Origin: Rathayibacter iranicus NCPPB 2253 = VKM Ac-1602
GTDB lineage: Bacteria; Actinomycetota; Actinomycetes; Actinomycetales; Microbacteriaceae
Direction of reading: 5' to 3'
DNA: 64,000 nucleotides
Assembly: GCF_003149025.1 (NCBI RefSeq)
Contig: NZ_QGDV01000011.1
Location: 1-64,000, forward strand
The notes under the pieces are model-generated. The model ran no database searches and was not told where the DNA came from. It saw only the letters and a program-made list of their open reading frames with translations. This document shows, one piece after another, positions 45,788-54,889 of this stretch (position 1 is its first letter; the number at the start of each line of letters is the position of its first letter). The position numbers and the translations under genes were made by a program.

Positions 45788-47961
45788 TGACGAACGACTT
45801 CGAGCTTCTGCGTACTCTTTCAGCCGGTGATCGTGCTAATCGTCGACGCCTCGTCGCAGTTGTGGCCTGCGCAGCCCTCGGCCTCGTCCTGGTGATGCTG
45901 CTGTGGAGCGCGGCCGACGCTCTGCACGAGCGGACGACCCGCAGCGCATGGCTCGATGTCGGCAACGACGCCGAAGTCGTTTCGGGACTGCAAGTGCCGC
46001 TGAGAGACGGGGCTCACGTAGCGGACTCCATCTCCGCGATCTCGAGCATCGATTACGTGCGTGGCCTGCCTATCCTCGAGCTCGACGTCGCGGTGACCGG
46101 CTCTCCTGCTCTCCGCCTACCGGGCGGACTTCCCCTGCCCGAGCCTGGCGAGTACGTCGCGTCGCCCGCGCTCCAGCGGCTCATTGCTGCCCTGCCAGCG
46201 AATGAGCTCGGTGATCGCTACGGCACTCCCGTCGGCGTTCTGCCGACCGGTGTGCTCGAGGGCGATGAGACCCTGGCGATCGTGCGAGGAAAGACCAATG
46301 CCGCCGTGCAGGCCGCTGGTGGGTACTCCGTGGCGGGGTGGTCCTCGGACTCGTTCGCGTCGGCCGCTTATGACGGGATCGCTGTGGCTGGATCATTCGC
46401 CCTGCTGCTGCCGGTGCTGATGCTCCTCGCCTCGATCACTGATCTGGGCGGGGCGCAACGCGCCGAACGTCTGGCGACCCTCCGTCTTCTCGGAGCGACT
46501 CCCTGGCGGGTCGCCCGTTTGGCTGCGCTCGAGGTCGCACTCCTCGCTCTCGTCGGAGGCATGGCGGGGGCTGCTGCCTTCAGCGTGCTCTCGTCGGTCC
46601 TGCGCCTGTCTATGCCCGCCGACCGTGTCGTCGTTGCGGGCCTGGTACCGGGCTTCGATGTCCGCGCACTGCTGGTGGTGGGGGCTGTCGTCATCGGGTC
46701 CGCGCTCGTTGCCGGCGCCCGAGCTCTGGCCGGGAGGATAGGCCCCCTCGGTCAGCAACGCCCTCTGATCGAGCGGCGCCCGTCGCTCCTGCGTCTCGTG
46801 CCCCTCGCCGTCGGCTTATTCGGCCTGATCCTGATCGTCCTCCGCCACCCCGCCGTCACCGACGCCTCCGCGGACACCCGCTCGCAGGAGACGGCGGCAC
46901 TCGCGATCTGCGTGCTGCTTGTCGCCTCAGGGCTCCTCTCGGCCGGTCCGATTTTGCTGCACGCCGGCGCACGGATCGCAGTCCCGGTCGCCCGCGGCGC
47001 AGCTGCCACGCTCGCGCTGAATCGGCTGGTGCGCAACCCGCGGAAGGCGTTCCGCGGGGTCGGCGGCGTGGCGGCAGCGGTGTTCGTCTCCGCCCTCGTC
47101 TCGGGAGGGATGAGCGTCGCGGTCGATCCGCCGACGAGCAGCACGACGACCACGATGGTCTCTGCATTCCTGGACGCGGATGACTCCTCAAACGGGGCTC
47201 TCGACACGGACAAGGTGGACCGCTGGCGCAGCATCCCGGGACTGACGGGGGTAGCGCTGGGAGTGAGGAGCGACGAGGACAGCCTCCGATTCGTCGTGCG
47301 AGGTGAGGACGCAGCCGCTCTGGGTCTGGTGCCGGCTGAAGGCTCGCTCTCGGTCGATCTCGGCGGTCTGTACGGCCAGTCCTTCGCAGCGACTCCCGTT
47401 CCGGACATTGTGCGCGGCCGTCCTGGCGTTGTCGTCATCGGGACGGACGGTTCGGCAGAGGCGACCGACCGGGCTCGCACGCTCCTGCTCTCCTCCGGCC
47501 TGCCCGTCCGTCTCGTCCTCCACACGCCCGCTGAACGGGCGAACCAGCCCTCCCTGCTCCAGGACCAGCGATTCAAGGACTTGGCGGTCCCGGCGCTCCT
47601 CTTCCTCTCCGTTACAGCAGGCCTGACGCTCGCGACGAACACCGTCGCGCAGCTGCTCGATCGCCGCCGTCTCCTCGCGTTGCTGCGGCTGACGGGAATG
47701 CCGCTCAGTGCGCTGCGGCGGGTGCTTGCGCTTGAGACCGCCCTGCCTTTCGTCCTCGCTGTCGCCGCAGCCGCGATCGCGGGTGCCGTGTGCGCGGAGG
47801 TCGTCGTCCAGGCCGTCAGTGCAGGAAGGCACATCGACGGTCCAGGCGTGGCCTTGGTCGCCGTGATTGTCGCCGTCGCGGCGCTCCTGCTGCTCTCGCT
47901 CGCCGTCACCTTCCGCGCCGCCCGTACCGCGACGCTGCCGAGTTCCATCCGCTTCGAGTAG
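45784..47961 (+). CDS. FtsX-like ABC permease (large form)
   Basis: A 725-residue membrane protein with an N-terminal helix (about 25-45), an extracytoplasmic domain, groups of hydrophobic helices near 205-340 and 365-450, a second soluble domain, and a C-terminal FtsX core (about 605-715, with LLALLRLTGMPLSALRRVLALE). Its ATG overlaps the ATPase stop. Such large permeases with PadR or two-component control usually serve peptide-antibiotic efflux or sensing. Confidence 0.88.
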   Translation: MMTNDFELLRTLSAGDRANRRRLVAVVACAALGLVLVMLLWSAADALHERTTRSAWLDVGNDAEVVSGLQVPLRDGAHVADSISAISSIDYVRGLPILELDVAVTGSPALRLPGGLPLPEPGEYVASPALQRLIAALPANELGDRYGTPVGVLPTGVLEGDETLAIVRGKTNAAVQAAGGYSVAGWSSDSFASAAYDGIAVAGSFALLLPVLMLLASITDLGGAQRAERLATLRLLGATPWRVARLAALEVALLALVGGMAGAAAFSVLSSVLRLSMPADRVVVAGLVPGFDVRALLVVGAVVIGSALVAGARALAGRIGPLGQQRPLIERRPSLLRLVPLAVGLFGLILIVLRHPAVTDASADTRSQETAALAICVLLVASGLLSAGPILLHAGARIAVPVARGAAATLALNRLVRNPRKAFRGVGGVAAAVFVSALVSGGMSVAVDPPTSSTTTTMVSAFLDADDSSNGALDTDKVDRWRSIPGLTGVALGVRSDEDSLRFVVRGEDAAALGLVPAEGSLSVDLGGLYGQSFAATPVPDIVRGRPGVVVIGTDGSAEATDRARTLLLSSGLPVRLVLHTPAERANQPSLLQDQRFKDLAVPALLFLSVTAGLTLATNTVAQLLDRRRLLALLRLTGMPLSALRRVLALETALPFVLAVAAAAIAGAVCAEVVVQAVSAGRHIDGPGVALVAVIVAVAALLLLSLAVTFRAARTATLPSSIRFE

Positions 47962-48057
47962 CGCACAAGCGCTCTTTCTGATCTGCCGACGGACTCGTCG
48001 GTGCCTTCAACGCGCCTCAATGCTGGCGCAACAACGATCGACAGATAAGGAACAATC

Positions 48058-48564
48058 ATGACCTCCTCGCCTTTCACCCTTTCCGGCCGGGCTGCCTCGC
48101 TCCTGGGGAGCGTGCTGATCGCCACGACCCTGCTTACCGGCTGCAGCTCATCGGGGCAGCAGCTGGAGTCCTCATCCGATTCGACTGGCGGATCGTCCTC
48201 GACGATGACCAAGGAGCGTGCCCTGTCGCTCCGAGGTGATTCCGAGCGGAAGGACGCCGAGTGGAGTGAGAAGTTCACCGCCTGCCTGGCACGAAACGGC
48301 GTCGCGGACACCGGGCCGGCGAAGAACAGCGATCCTCGTGCCGCCACAGTGTCGAAGGATTGCCAAAGCGAAGTGGGAGACCCCGAGCCCCTCACTCCGG
48401 AGGAGCAGGCGGCCGTCCGCATGCTCACCCAGCTCACGTTCGAATGCCTCCGCAAGAACGGCGCGAACATTCCGGATCTGACCCCCTCCGGCGACTGGAA
48501 CGACTTCCCCGTCGACTTCGACTGGAAGCAGTTCGAGGTCTGCGCCGACGGCGGCGACCAGTGA
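48058..48564 (+). CDS. Small Cys-containing lipoprotein
   Basis: A 168-residue lipoprotein: lipobox LLTGC with Cys29, a Ser-rich linker, then a domain with Cys76, Cys102, Cys130 and Cys162. Two of these sit in similar motifs, ACLARNG and ECLRKNG, a Cys-Leu-x-x-Asn-Gly repeat often seen in actinobacterial exporter-linked lipoproteins. It overlaps the adaptor gene by four bases (GTGA). A role as a substrate-binding or accessory part of the exporter is inferred. Confidence 0.82.
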   Translation: MTSSPFTLSGRAASLLGSVLIATTLLTGCSSSGQQLESSSDSTGGSSSTMTKERALSLRGDSERKDAEWSEKFTACLARNGVADTGPAKNSDPRAATVSKDCQSEVGDPEPLTPEEQAAVRMLTQLTFECLRKNGANIPDLTPSGDWNDFPVDFDWKQFEVCADGGDQ

Positions 48565-49646
48565 CCGCCTCACGGAGACGAGTCGCGGTCATCGCCGCCG
48601 CTCTCATGCTGACGGCAGCCGGTTCACTCGCCGTGTGGACCGTTGCGAGCAGCGCTCGTCCTGACTCCGCTCCCGCTCCCGTGCCGCCTGCATATGTCGC
48701 GCAGGTCAGGTCGACCACCCTCGCGACGACTCAGCGTCTGACCGGAGACCTCCGACATCCCGCCCTTGCGACTCTGACGGCGCGTTCGGCGGGAACGCTG
48801 ACTGCGGTGCCCGCCGCTACGTCCGAGCCCGCGCCGGGGGACGTGCTCTTCCGCGTCGATACGAGCCCGGTGGTTCTGCTCGGGGGATCGTTCCCCGTTT
48901 GGCGCGATCTCTCGCAGGGAGCGAAGGGGGAGGACGTGCTCCAGCTCGAGCGCAATCTCGCTGATCTCGGCTACTTCTCCCGTGTCCCGGATGAGGAGTT
49001 CCTCGAGCCCACGACGGAGGCCGTGAAGAAGTGGCAGAAGGCGATTGGCGTCTCCGAGACCGGCGTCGTGTCTCAGTCCTCGATCGTGTTCGTCCCGGAG
49101 CCGGCGCGCGTCGGGTCGACGTCGACCGCTCTGGGTGCCGTCGTCGATGCCAGCACGGTAGTCGCCGCCCTCACCACTCGGATGCCCTCCGTGGCAGTGA
49201 AGGTGCCGCTCGCGAAGCAGGCGCTCGCGACCGTCGGTTCTTCGGTCACCGTGACCCTCATGGACGGTAGGACGACCTCGGGTTCTATCAGCTCCGTCGG
49301 ACAGCCGGTGGCCGAGGCAGGCAAGCAGTCCGACTCCGGTGGCCAGAGCGTCCCTGACCGCTTCGTCCCCATCGAGATCGCCCTGACCGATCTTGCACAG
49401 CTCGGTGCCGTCCAGGAGGGGCCGGTCGCCGTGGATCTCGTCGGCGAGCGGCACGAGAACGTTCTCGCGGTTCCCGTGGATGCGCTGTTGGCTCAACCCG
49501 GCGGCGGTTTCGCCGTCGAGGTCGTGACCGATGGGGCGACACGCAGCACTGTGCCCGTCACGACAGGACTGTACGAGGACGCTCTCGTCGAGGTTTCAGG
49601 TGAAGGCTTGGCCGAGGGTACGACGGTGGTGTCGGCGCAGCCATGA
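48561..49646 (+). CDS. Membrane-fusion-like adaptor with peptidoglycan-binding domain
   Basis: A 361-residue membrane-anchored protein: an N-terminal helix (about 8-28), a barrel/lipoyl-like segment, a PG_binding_1-like region (KGEDVLQLERNLADLGYFS, then TTEAVKKWQKAIG), and beta-rich repeats to the C-terminus. It plays the MacA role for the ABC pair that follows, as in Gram-positive MacB-type exporters, bridging to the cell wall. The GTG 48561 overlap with the lipoprotein stop decides the start. Confidence 0.85.
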   Translation: MTASRRRVAVIAAALMLTAAGSLAVWTVASSARPDSAPAPVPPAYVAQVRSTTLATTQRLTGDLRHPALATLTARSAGTLTAVPAATSEPAPGDVLFRVDTSPVVLLGGSFPVWRDLSQGAKGEDVLQLERNLADLGYFSRVPDEEFLEPTTEAVKKWQKAIGVSETGVVSQSSIVFVPEPARVGSTSTALGAVVDASTVVAALTTRMPSVAVKVPLAKQALATVGSSVTVTLMDGRTTSGSISSVGQPVAEAGKQSDSGGQSVPDRFVPIEIALTDLAQLGAVQEGPVAVDLVGERHENVLAVPVDALLAQPGGGFAVEVVTDGATRSTVPVTTGLYEDALVEVSGEGLAEGTTVVSAQP

Positions 49647-50344
49647 GCAGCACACTGATCGAACTCGACGACATCGTCCGTGATCACGGCGCACCGCCGG
49701 TACGCGCGGTCGACCACATCTCACTCCGGATCGATCGAGGCGAGCTGATGGCGATCGTCGGCCCTAGCGGGTCGGGGAAGTCGAGCCTGCTCAACATCAT
49801 GGGCCTGCTCGACCGGCCGACCTCTGGCAGCGTCCGTATCGAGGGAGTCGACATCGCCACACTGTCCGAGCGGCAGCTTTCCGGGCTCCGGGCCTCGACA
49901 CTCGGCTTCGTCTTCCAGCAGTTCCACCTCGATGAGACCCTGACCGCCCTGGACAACGTCGCGAACGGAGCTCTCTACTCCGGTGTTCCGCGGCGCATCA
50001 GGAGGAGAGACGCAGACGCTGCGCTCGGACGTGTCGGGCTCGGGCATCGGCTCGATCATCGACCGCACCAGCTCTCCGGAGGGGAGAAGCAGCGCGTAGC
50101 CATCGCGCGTGCACTCGTCTCGCAGGCGCCGCTTCTTCTTGCCGATGAGCCGACGGGGGCCTTGGACTCCGTCTCCGGAGCCGGAGTCGTCGCTCTGCTC
50201 CGCGAGGTCAACGAGCGGGGTACGAGCGTTGTCGTGATCACCCACGATCATGCGCTCGCCGACAGTCTGCCGCGGGTCGTCGCCCTCCGAGACGGGCGGA
50301 TTGACACCTGTGGAGCGACACCTGCCGAGGAGGTTCTGCCGTGA
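49643..50344 (+). CDS. ABC transporter ATP-binding protein (MacB-type)
   Basis: A 233-residue ATPase with Walker [10 protein letters not shown], signature [15 protein letters not shown] and Walker [12 protein letters not shown]. Four-base overlaps on both sides couple it to the adaptor and the permease. Confidence 0.94.
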   Translation: MSSTLIELDDIVRDHGAPPVRAVDHISLRIDRGELMAIVGPSGSGKSSLLNIMGLLDRPTSGSVRIEGVDIATLSERQLSGLRASTLGFVFQQFHLDETLTALDNVANGALYSGVPRRIRRRDADAALGRVGLGHRLDHRPHQLSGGEKQRVAIARALVSQAPLLLADEPTGALDSVSGAGVVALLREVNERGTSVVVITHDHALADSLPRVVALRDGRIDTCGATPAEEVLP

Positions 50345-51522
50345 ACCGCTCCCGACTCCTTCCTGTCGACCTTTTGCGCGCGGGCGCTTCTGGTCTGCGC
50401 TTCCGCCCCCTCCGAGCCGCTCTCTCCGCGCTCGGCATAGCGGTGGGAATCGCCGCGATGGTCGCCGTCGTCGGCATCTCCTCGACCAGCCAGGCCAAGC
50501 TCGGTCAGCAGCTCGATCTCCTCGGCACGAACCTCCTCACCGCGGGGGCTGCGGCGACCCCGGGAGCAGAGGTGGCACCTCTTGCGCCTAATGCCGTCGA
50601 AAGAGTCCTGAGGATCGAGGGAACGGAGGCAGCTTCGGCGACGTCATACCTCTCCACGACGAACGTCTACCGCAACTCCTTCGTCGATCCGGGACGCACT
50701 CGTGGCCTGATGGTGAGTGTCGCCGATCACCGGCTGCTCGAGGTGACGAAGAGCCGCCTCGCCGTCGGCCGATGGTTCGATACAGCCACCGAGGCCGTCC
50801 CCAGCGTGGTGCTGGGGTCGCAGGCCGCCCGAGTCCTCGGGATCGAGAAGGTCGGAACGGTTGTGTGGCTCGGGGGACACGACTTCACTGTGATCGGCCT
50901 CCTCGCTCCATCGCCGCTCGCCCCGGAACTCGATCTGAACGCCCTGGTACCGTCCTCTGTCGCGACCTCCGATCTGCACTGGGACGGCCGTCCGACGACG
51001 GTCTACGAACGCTCGGCCGACTCCGCCGTCGAGAGGATTCAGACGCTGATCGCTGCAAGCATCGATCCGCAGCATCCCCGCCACGTCGGCGTCACGCGTC
51101 CGTCGGACGCGTTGCACGCTCGCGCCGCGGTTGACGCTTCTTTCACCGGGCTGCTCCTCGGCGTCGGCTCAGTGGCACTGCTCGTCGGCGGGATCGGCGT
51201 CGCCAACACCATGGTGATCTCGGTTCTCGAGCGTCGGCGCGAAATCGGCCTGCGTCGGGCCCTGGGCGCCACCCGCGGTCACATCCGCGTGCAGTTCCTG
51301 ATGGAGGCCTTCCTTCTCTCGCTCCTCGGCGGAGTCGGTGGTGTCGGGATCGGCGCGGGTGCCGTCGCCGTCTTCGCGACAACGAACGCGGCGCCTTTCA
51401 CGGTCCCGATGGGGATCGTGCTCGCGGGCGTCGGATCGACTCTTGCGATCGGACTGCTGGCCGGGCTGTATCCGGCGGTGTCCGCGGCCCGCACACCGCC
51501 GGCGGTCGCGCTGACGACGTGA
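50341..51522 (+). CDS. MacB-like ABC permease
   Basis: A 393-residue FtsX-domain permease: one N-terminal helix (about 25-45), a long periplasmic-like domain (about 50-265), and three C-terminal helices including MVISVLERRREIGLRRALGATRG, the FtsX signature. Starts with GTG overlapping the ATPase stop. With the adaptor and ATPase it forms a MacAB-like exporter; the substrate is unknown. Confidence 0.92.
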   Translation: MNRSRLLPVDLLRAGASGLRFRPLRAALSALGIAVGIAAMVAVVGISSTSQAKLGQQLDLLGTNLLTAGAAATPGAEVAPLAPNAVERVLRIEGTEAASATSYLSTTNVYRNSFVDPGRTRGLMVSVADHRLLEVTKSRLAVGRWFDTATEAVPSVVLGSQAARVLGIEKVGTVVWLGGHDFTVIGLLAPSPLAPELDLNALVPSSVATSDLHWDGRPTTVYERSADSAVERIQTLIAASIDPQHPRHVGVTRPSDALHARAAVDASFTGLLLGVGSVALLVGGIGVANTMVISVLERRREIGLRRALGATRGHIRVQFLMEAFLLSLLGGVGGVGIGAGAVAVFATTNAAPFTVPMGIVLAGVGSTLAIGLLAGLYPAVSAARTPPAVALTT

Positions 51523-51718
51523 CGGAGGTGCCCTGCGGAGAGACGGGTGGCGTGGAGGGCGGGTAAGGCTCTGGACAAGGACCGTCGAAAACAATAGATT
51601 TGCCTGTCGCAAGGCGAATAATCGTCGGAAGTTTTTTCTCAGCCCCGTGAGTGGGGTGCTCAGTGAAAAATGTGTGACCGCCCTCTGCCCTCTGCCACAG
51701 TCACACATTGGAGAAACC

Positions 51719-53245
51719 ATGCACACTGTCGGTCCGACAGGACTTCGCAGGCGTGTCGTACTGGGCGGTGCGGGCGCGCTCACGGTGGCGGGCCTCGTCG
51801 GGTTACCACTGTCCGCCCAGGCAGCCGTCGCAGTCCAGTATCGCCATCCGTTCGCTAATCCGGATCTGGTCGATGGTTTTGCGGAGGCTCCGGCGGTCAA
51901 TAATGCGGGCCGCGCTCACAACGGGCTCGACTATTCGCAGCGGGCGGGGATGTCCGTACCAGCGGTCGCCGATGGCACGGTCGTCATCAGCGAGTGGAAT
52001 GGGGCATTCGGGCACGTGGTGGTGATCTCCCATGCCGACGGTTACTTCTCTGGCTACTGCCACTTGATCGGTCCTGGCCTGAGCGTCGGAACGTCCGTGA
52101 CTCGGGGCCAGACCATTGGGGACGTCGGAGACACCGGTACCCAGTCTGCGGGAAACCGTCTTCACCTCACGATCGCAACGACGGCCTCCGGCTACACCGG
52201 TACGACGGCCGTCGATCCGTACGCCTTCATCAACGCGCGGCTCGACGCCGTCTCGACACCGGACCCGGTCGTGATGGACTCGACACGATTCACAGTCAGC
52301 GCCGTCCCGCATCCGGCCGGTATGGTCGTGTTCTGGCGTGGCAGCGACGAGGATCCGCAACTTTATTACCGTTATCAGGCACAGAGCGGCTGGAGTGCGA
52401 ACCTCCCACTGGGCGGCGGGCTTGGCTCGGCACCGAGCGTTCTCCTTGCGGAGAGCACCATTGACGTGTTTTACGTCAGTCAGACCGGAACACTGCGCCA
52501 CAACTACTTCGATGGCACCGACTGGACCGGCGACTCCCCCATTGCAGCGGGTCCTTCGATTGCGGGCCGAATCAGCGCGGTCCGCCGTCAGAACGGTGAT
52601 GTCAACGTCTTTTGGCGCGGGTCGCGCGGATCGCTCGGGCACGCCTACGCGACCGGTGGAGTCTGGAGTTCGGGTGGGATCCTCGCAACCGGTCTCACCG
52701 CCGACCCGTTCGCAGTCGCCACCACCTCTGGTGTGGTGAACGTGTACTACGCAGGACCCGGCGCGCAACTCCTCCACATTTCTAGCCAGCCGGACGGATG
52801 GTCCTCGAGCGCGGCACTGCCCGCCGACGAGACCGTCGCAGGAACACCGAGTGCTGTAGCGAAGGACGGAAAGGTCGACCTTTTCTGGCGAAGCACCTCG
52901 GGCAACCTTGTCCAGTCCTCCTTCGACGGCACCGACTGGCGAAAGACGGGAGTTGCCCTCGCATCGGGGCTTACTGTCGATCCCGTCGCGGTCTCCACCG
53001 GCAGCGGCGATCAGCTCGACGTCCTCTATGGGAATGCTTCGCGCACCATCGCGCACGTCTCGTACTCGACCGGATGGTCCGCTCCCTCCGACCTGCCCGG
53101 AAGCTCCAGCATCTCCACACCGGTGATCTCCGCAACCTGGCAGTCGAACGGGCTAGGGAACGTGTTCTGGCGCGGTAGCGACGGGCGTCTCACCCAGTCG
53201 CACTTCGATCCTGCGACGGGCTGGACACCCTCTGAGCCGCTGTAG
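51719..53245 (+). CDS. Tat-exported M23-like protein with seven-repeat propeller
   Basis: A 508-residue secreted protein. Twin-arginine signal (Arg10-Arg12, then VVLGGAGALTV). Residues about 40-175 form an M23/LytM domain: HNGLD (His68, Asp71) and YCHL are kept, but the usual HLH is RLH (Arg147, His149). Residues about 190-508 hold seven repeats of the VFWRGSDG-LxxxYFDGTxW type, as in PLL-like lectin beta-propellers. GGAG precedes ATG 51719; the frame is open upstream to 51647. Probable cell-wall or glycan binding; hydrolase activity uncertain. Confidence 0.82.
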   Translation: MHTVGPTGLRRRVVLGGAGALTVAGLVGLPLSAQAAVAVQYRHPFANPDLVDGFAEAPAVNNAGRAHNGLDYSQRAGMSVPAVADGTVVISEWNGAFGHVVVISHADGYFSGYCHLIGPGLSVGTSVTRGQTIGDVGDTGTQSAGNRLHLTIATTASGYTGTTAVDPYAFINARLDAVSTPDPVVMDSTRFTVSAVPHPAGMVVFWRGSDEDPQLYYRYQAQSGWSANLPLGGGLGSAPSVLLAESTIDVFYVSQTGTLRHNYFDGTDWTGDSPIAAGPSIAGRISAVRRQNGDVNVFWRGSRGSLGHAYATGGVWSSGGILATGLTADPFAVATTSGVVNVYYAGPGAQLLHISSQPDGWSSSAALPADETVAGTPSAVAKDGKVDLFWRSTSGNLVQSSFDGTDWRKTGVALASGLTVDPVAVSTGSGDQLDVLYGNASRTIAHVSYSTGWSAPSDLPGSSSISTPVISATWQSNGLGNVFWRGSDGRLTQSHFDPATGWTPSEPL

Positions 53246-53274
53246 TTAACGCGGCAAGCTCCTCGCCAGGACGC

Positions 53275-53373
53275 GCCCTCGTGGTCTCGCACCACAGCGG
53301 CGACCACTCGTACGCGCAGCGCGTGACGCTGCTGCCCACCGAGCTGCTGATCCGCAGCTCCACCCGCCCCTGA
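53275..53373 (+). pseudogene. Remnant of a LacI-family regulator C-terminus
   Basis: An isolated 32-codon reading ending RVTLLPTELLIRSSTRP looks like the very end of a LacI-type repressor (LPTELxxRxST). No upstream domain or start exists. It lies in the 391-base gap after the M23 gene; the rest of that gap has short CCCGAGCCCCCGTG direct repeats and a palindromic element, and no gene. Confidence 0.5.
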
Positions 53374-53420
53374 GCCTGCGCGCCTGAGCCCGAGCCCCCG
53401 TGCCCGAGCCCCCGTGCCGA

Positions 53421-53471
53421 GGTGCCCGAGATGGTTGTGGCCCTTGGCGTGTCGACAGCATTCTTGGGCAT
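53421..53471. repeat. Palindromic intergenic element, copy 2
   Basis: GGTGCCCGAGATGG (53421-53434) faces CATTCTTGGGCA (53459-53470). These are nearly the same arms and spacing as the element at 35908-35964, which shares GAGGTGCCCGAGA on the left and CATTCTTGGGCA on the right. Confidence 0.6.
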
Positions 53472-53636
53472 GTCAGCGGGGTGCACGAGGGAAAAGTGGG
53501 AGGGAGGAGTTGGAGGGATTGGCGGGCCTCGAACGGGGGAGGGGCGTGCGCGGGCTTGCGCCCCGAGGGGGGAGTACCTCGGTGTTGACTGGGCGACAGG
53601 GGCAGCGCCACACAGTGGCGCGAGGGGGGAAGACGG

Positions 53637-54086
53637 ATGCGGTACACCGATCGCTCGCGCGACCGGACCCTCCAGGGTGCGCTCCTCGTCGGGATTGCTC
53701 TCATGGCGGCCGTGGACGAGATCGTGTTCCACCAGATCCTCGCCTGGCACCACTTCTACGACCGGTCGACCCCGGCGGTCGGGCTGGCGTCAGACGGGCT
53801 GCTGCACGCCGCGGAAGTGCTCGCGCTCGTCGGCGGCTTCTTCCTCTTGGCCGACGCCCGGCGACGGACGCCGCTGCGCCCTCGGACCGTGATCGCCGGC
53901 GTCGTGACGGGCGCCGGACTGTTCCAGCTGTGGGACGGAGTCGTCGACCACAAGGTGCTTCGCCTGCACCAAGTGCGCTATGACGTCGATCTGCTGCTCT
54001 ATGACACGACGTGGATCGCCTCCGGCGCAGCGCTGCTGGCCGTCGGGCTCGTGGTCCTCGCGCGTCTGCGGACCCGGCCGGCGTGA
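53637..54086 (+). CDS. DUF2243 membrane protein
   Basis: A 149-residue membrane protein with four hydrophobic segments. The His-rich motifs VFHQILAWHHFYD (about 29-42) and LFQLWDGVVDHKVLRLHQVRY (about 95-115) are typical of DUF2243 and may bind a metal. It overlaps the CtaG-like gene by four bases, the pair suggesting a shared role in the membrane, perhaps linked to copper or oxidases. Confidence 0.88.
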   Translation: MRYTDRSRDRTLQGALLVGIALMAAVDEIVFHQILAWHHFYDRSTPAVGLASDGLLHAAEVLALVGGFFLLADARRRTPLRPRTVIAGVVTGAGLFQLWDGVVDHKVLRLHQVRYDVDLLLYDTTWIASGAALLAVGLVVLARLRTRPA

Positions 54087-54883
54087 TCGGTCACTCCGCG
54101 CACGGGTTGCTCGATCCCGGCGCTCTCCTGCTTGTGCCGCTCAGCGCGGCGGCGGTGCTCGCGATGGGCGCCGCAGCGGCTGAGCGTCGGCGAGGGCGGC
54201 CGTGGCCACTCCGGCGCTCACTGCTGCTGCTTGCCGGTCTCGCGGTCGCGGCGCTCTGCTTCGTGGGGCCGCTCGCCCAGTGGTCGCATACGGATCTGCG
54301 TGGAGCGATGCTGACGCATCTCGGGTTGGGCATGCTGGCGCCGCTTCTGTTGATGTCGTCGGCGCCCGTGACGCTCGCGCTGCGTGCGCTCGACGTGAGC
54401 GTCGCGCGCCGTCTGTCGCGACTCCTGCGCAGTCGGCCGGCGCGAGTGCTCGCGCACCCGGTCACGGCACTGCTGCTGTCGACCGGCTCGCTCTGGGTCG
54501 TGCACGTGACCGGCATGCTCGTGGCGGCCCATGGCGATCCGCTGCTGCACCTCGTACTTGGGGTGCACTTCCTGCTCAGCGGCTGCCTCCTGACCGCGGC
54601 GCTCGTCGGAGTGGACCCTCAACCGCATCGCGCGTCGTTCGCCCTGCGCCTCGGCGTGCTCGGAGTGGGCATCGCTGCGCACGCCCTGCTCGCCACCGTC
54701 CTCTACGCCGAGGCTGTGTCGGACAGCGACCGGCAGGCCGCGCTCCTTCTCTACTACGGCGGCGACGCCCTCGAGATCGCCCTTGCCACCCTCCTGTGCG
54801 CCCGCCAGTACACCGCCACGTCCCCCGCCCGAATCCCGTCCCACGAGATGCCTCGTGGGTACGCGACACGCCGAGGGAGATAA
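54083..54883 (+). CDS. Cytochrome c oxidase assembly protein CtaG-like
   Basis: A 266-residue protein of the caa3_CtaG family with seven predicted membrane helices. Conserved segments include THLGLGMLAPLLLMSSAPVTLALRAL, WVVHVTGM and HFLLSGCLL. GTG 54083 overlaps the DUF2243 stop. No cytochrome oxidase genes are nearby, so this may be a stand-alone copper or oxidase-assembly factor. Confidence 0.85.
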   Translation: MIGHSAHGLLDPGALLLVPLSAAAVLAMGAAAAERRRGRPWPLRRSLLLLAGLAVAALCFVGPLAQWSHTDLRGAMLTHLGLGMLAPLLLMSSAPVTLALRALDVSVARRLSRLLRSRPARVLAHPVTALLLSTGSLWVVHVTGMLVAAHGDPLLHLVLGVHFLLSGCLLTAALVGVDPQPHRASFALRLGVLGVGIAAHALLATVLYAEAVSDSDRQAALLLYYGGDALEIALATLLCARQYTATSPARIPSHEMPRGYATRRGR

Positions 54884-54889
54884 GTACAA

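Noticed and set aside
46752-48470. A 572-codon minus-strand frame opposite the FtsX permease
   Set aside because: Ser/Arg/Thr-rich shadow of the plus-strand genes, which have overlaps and clear domains.
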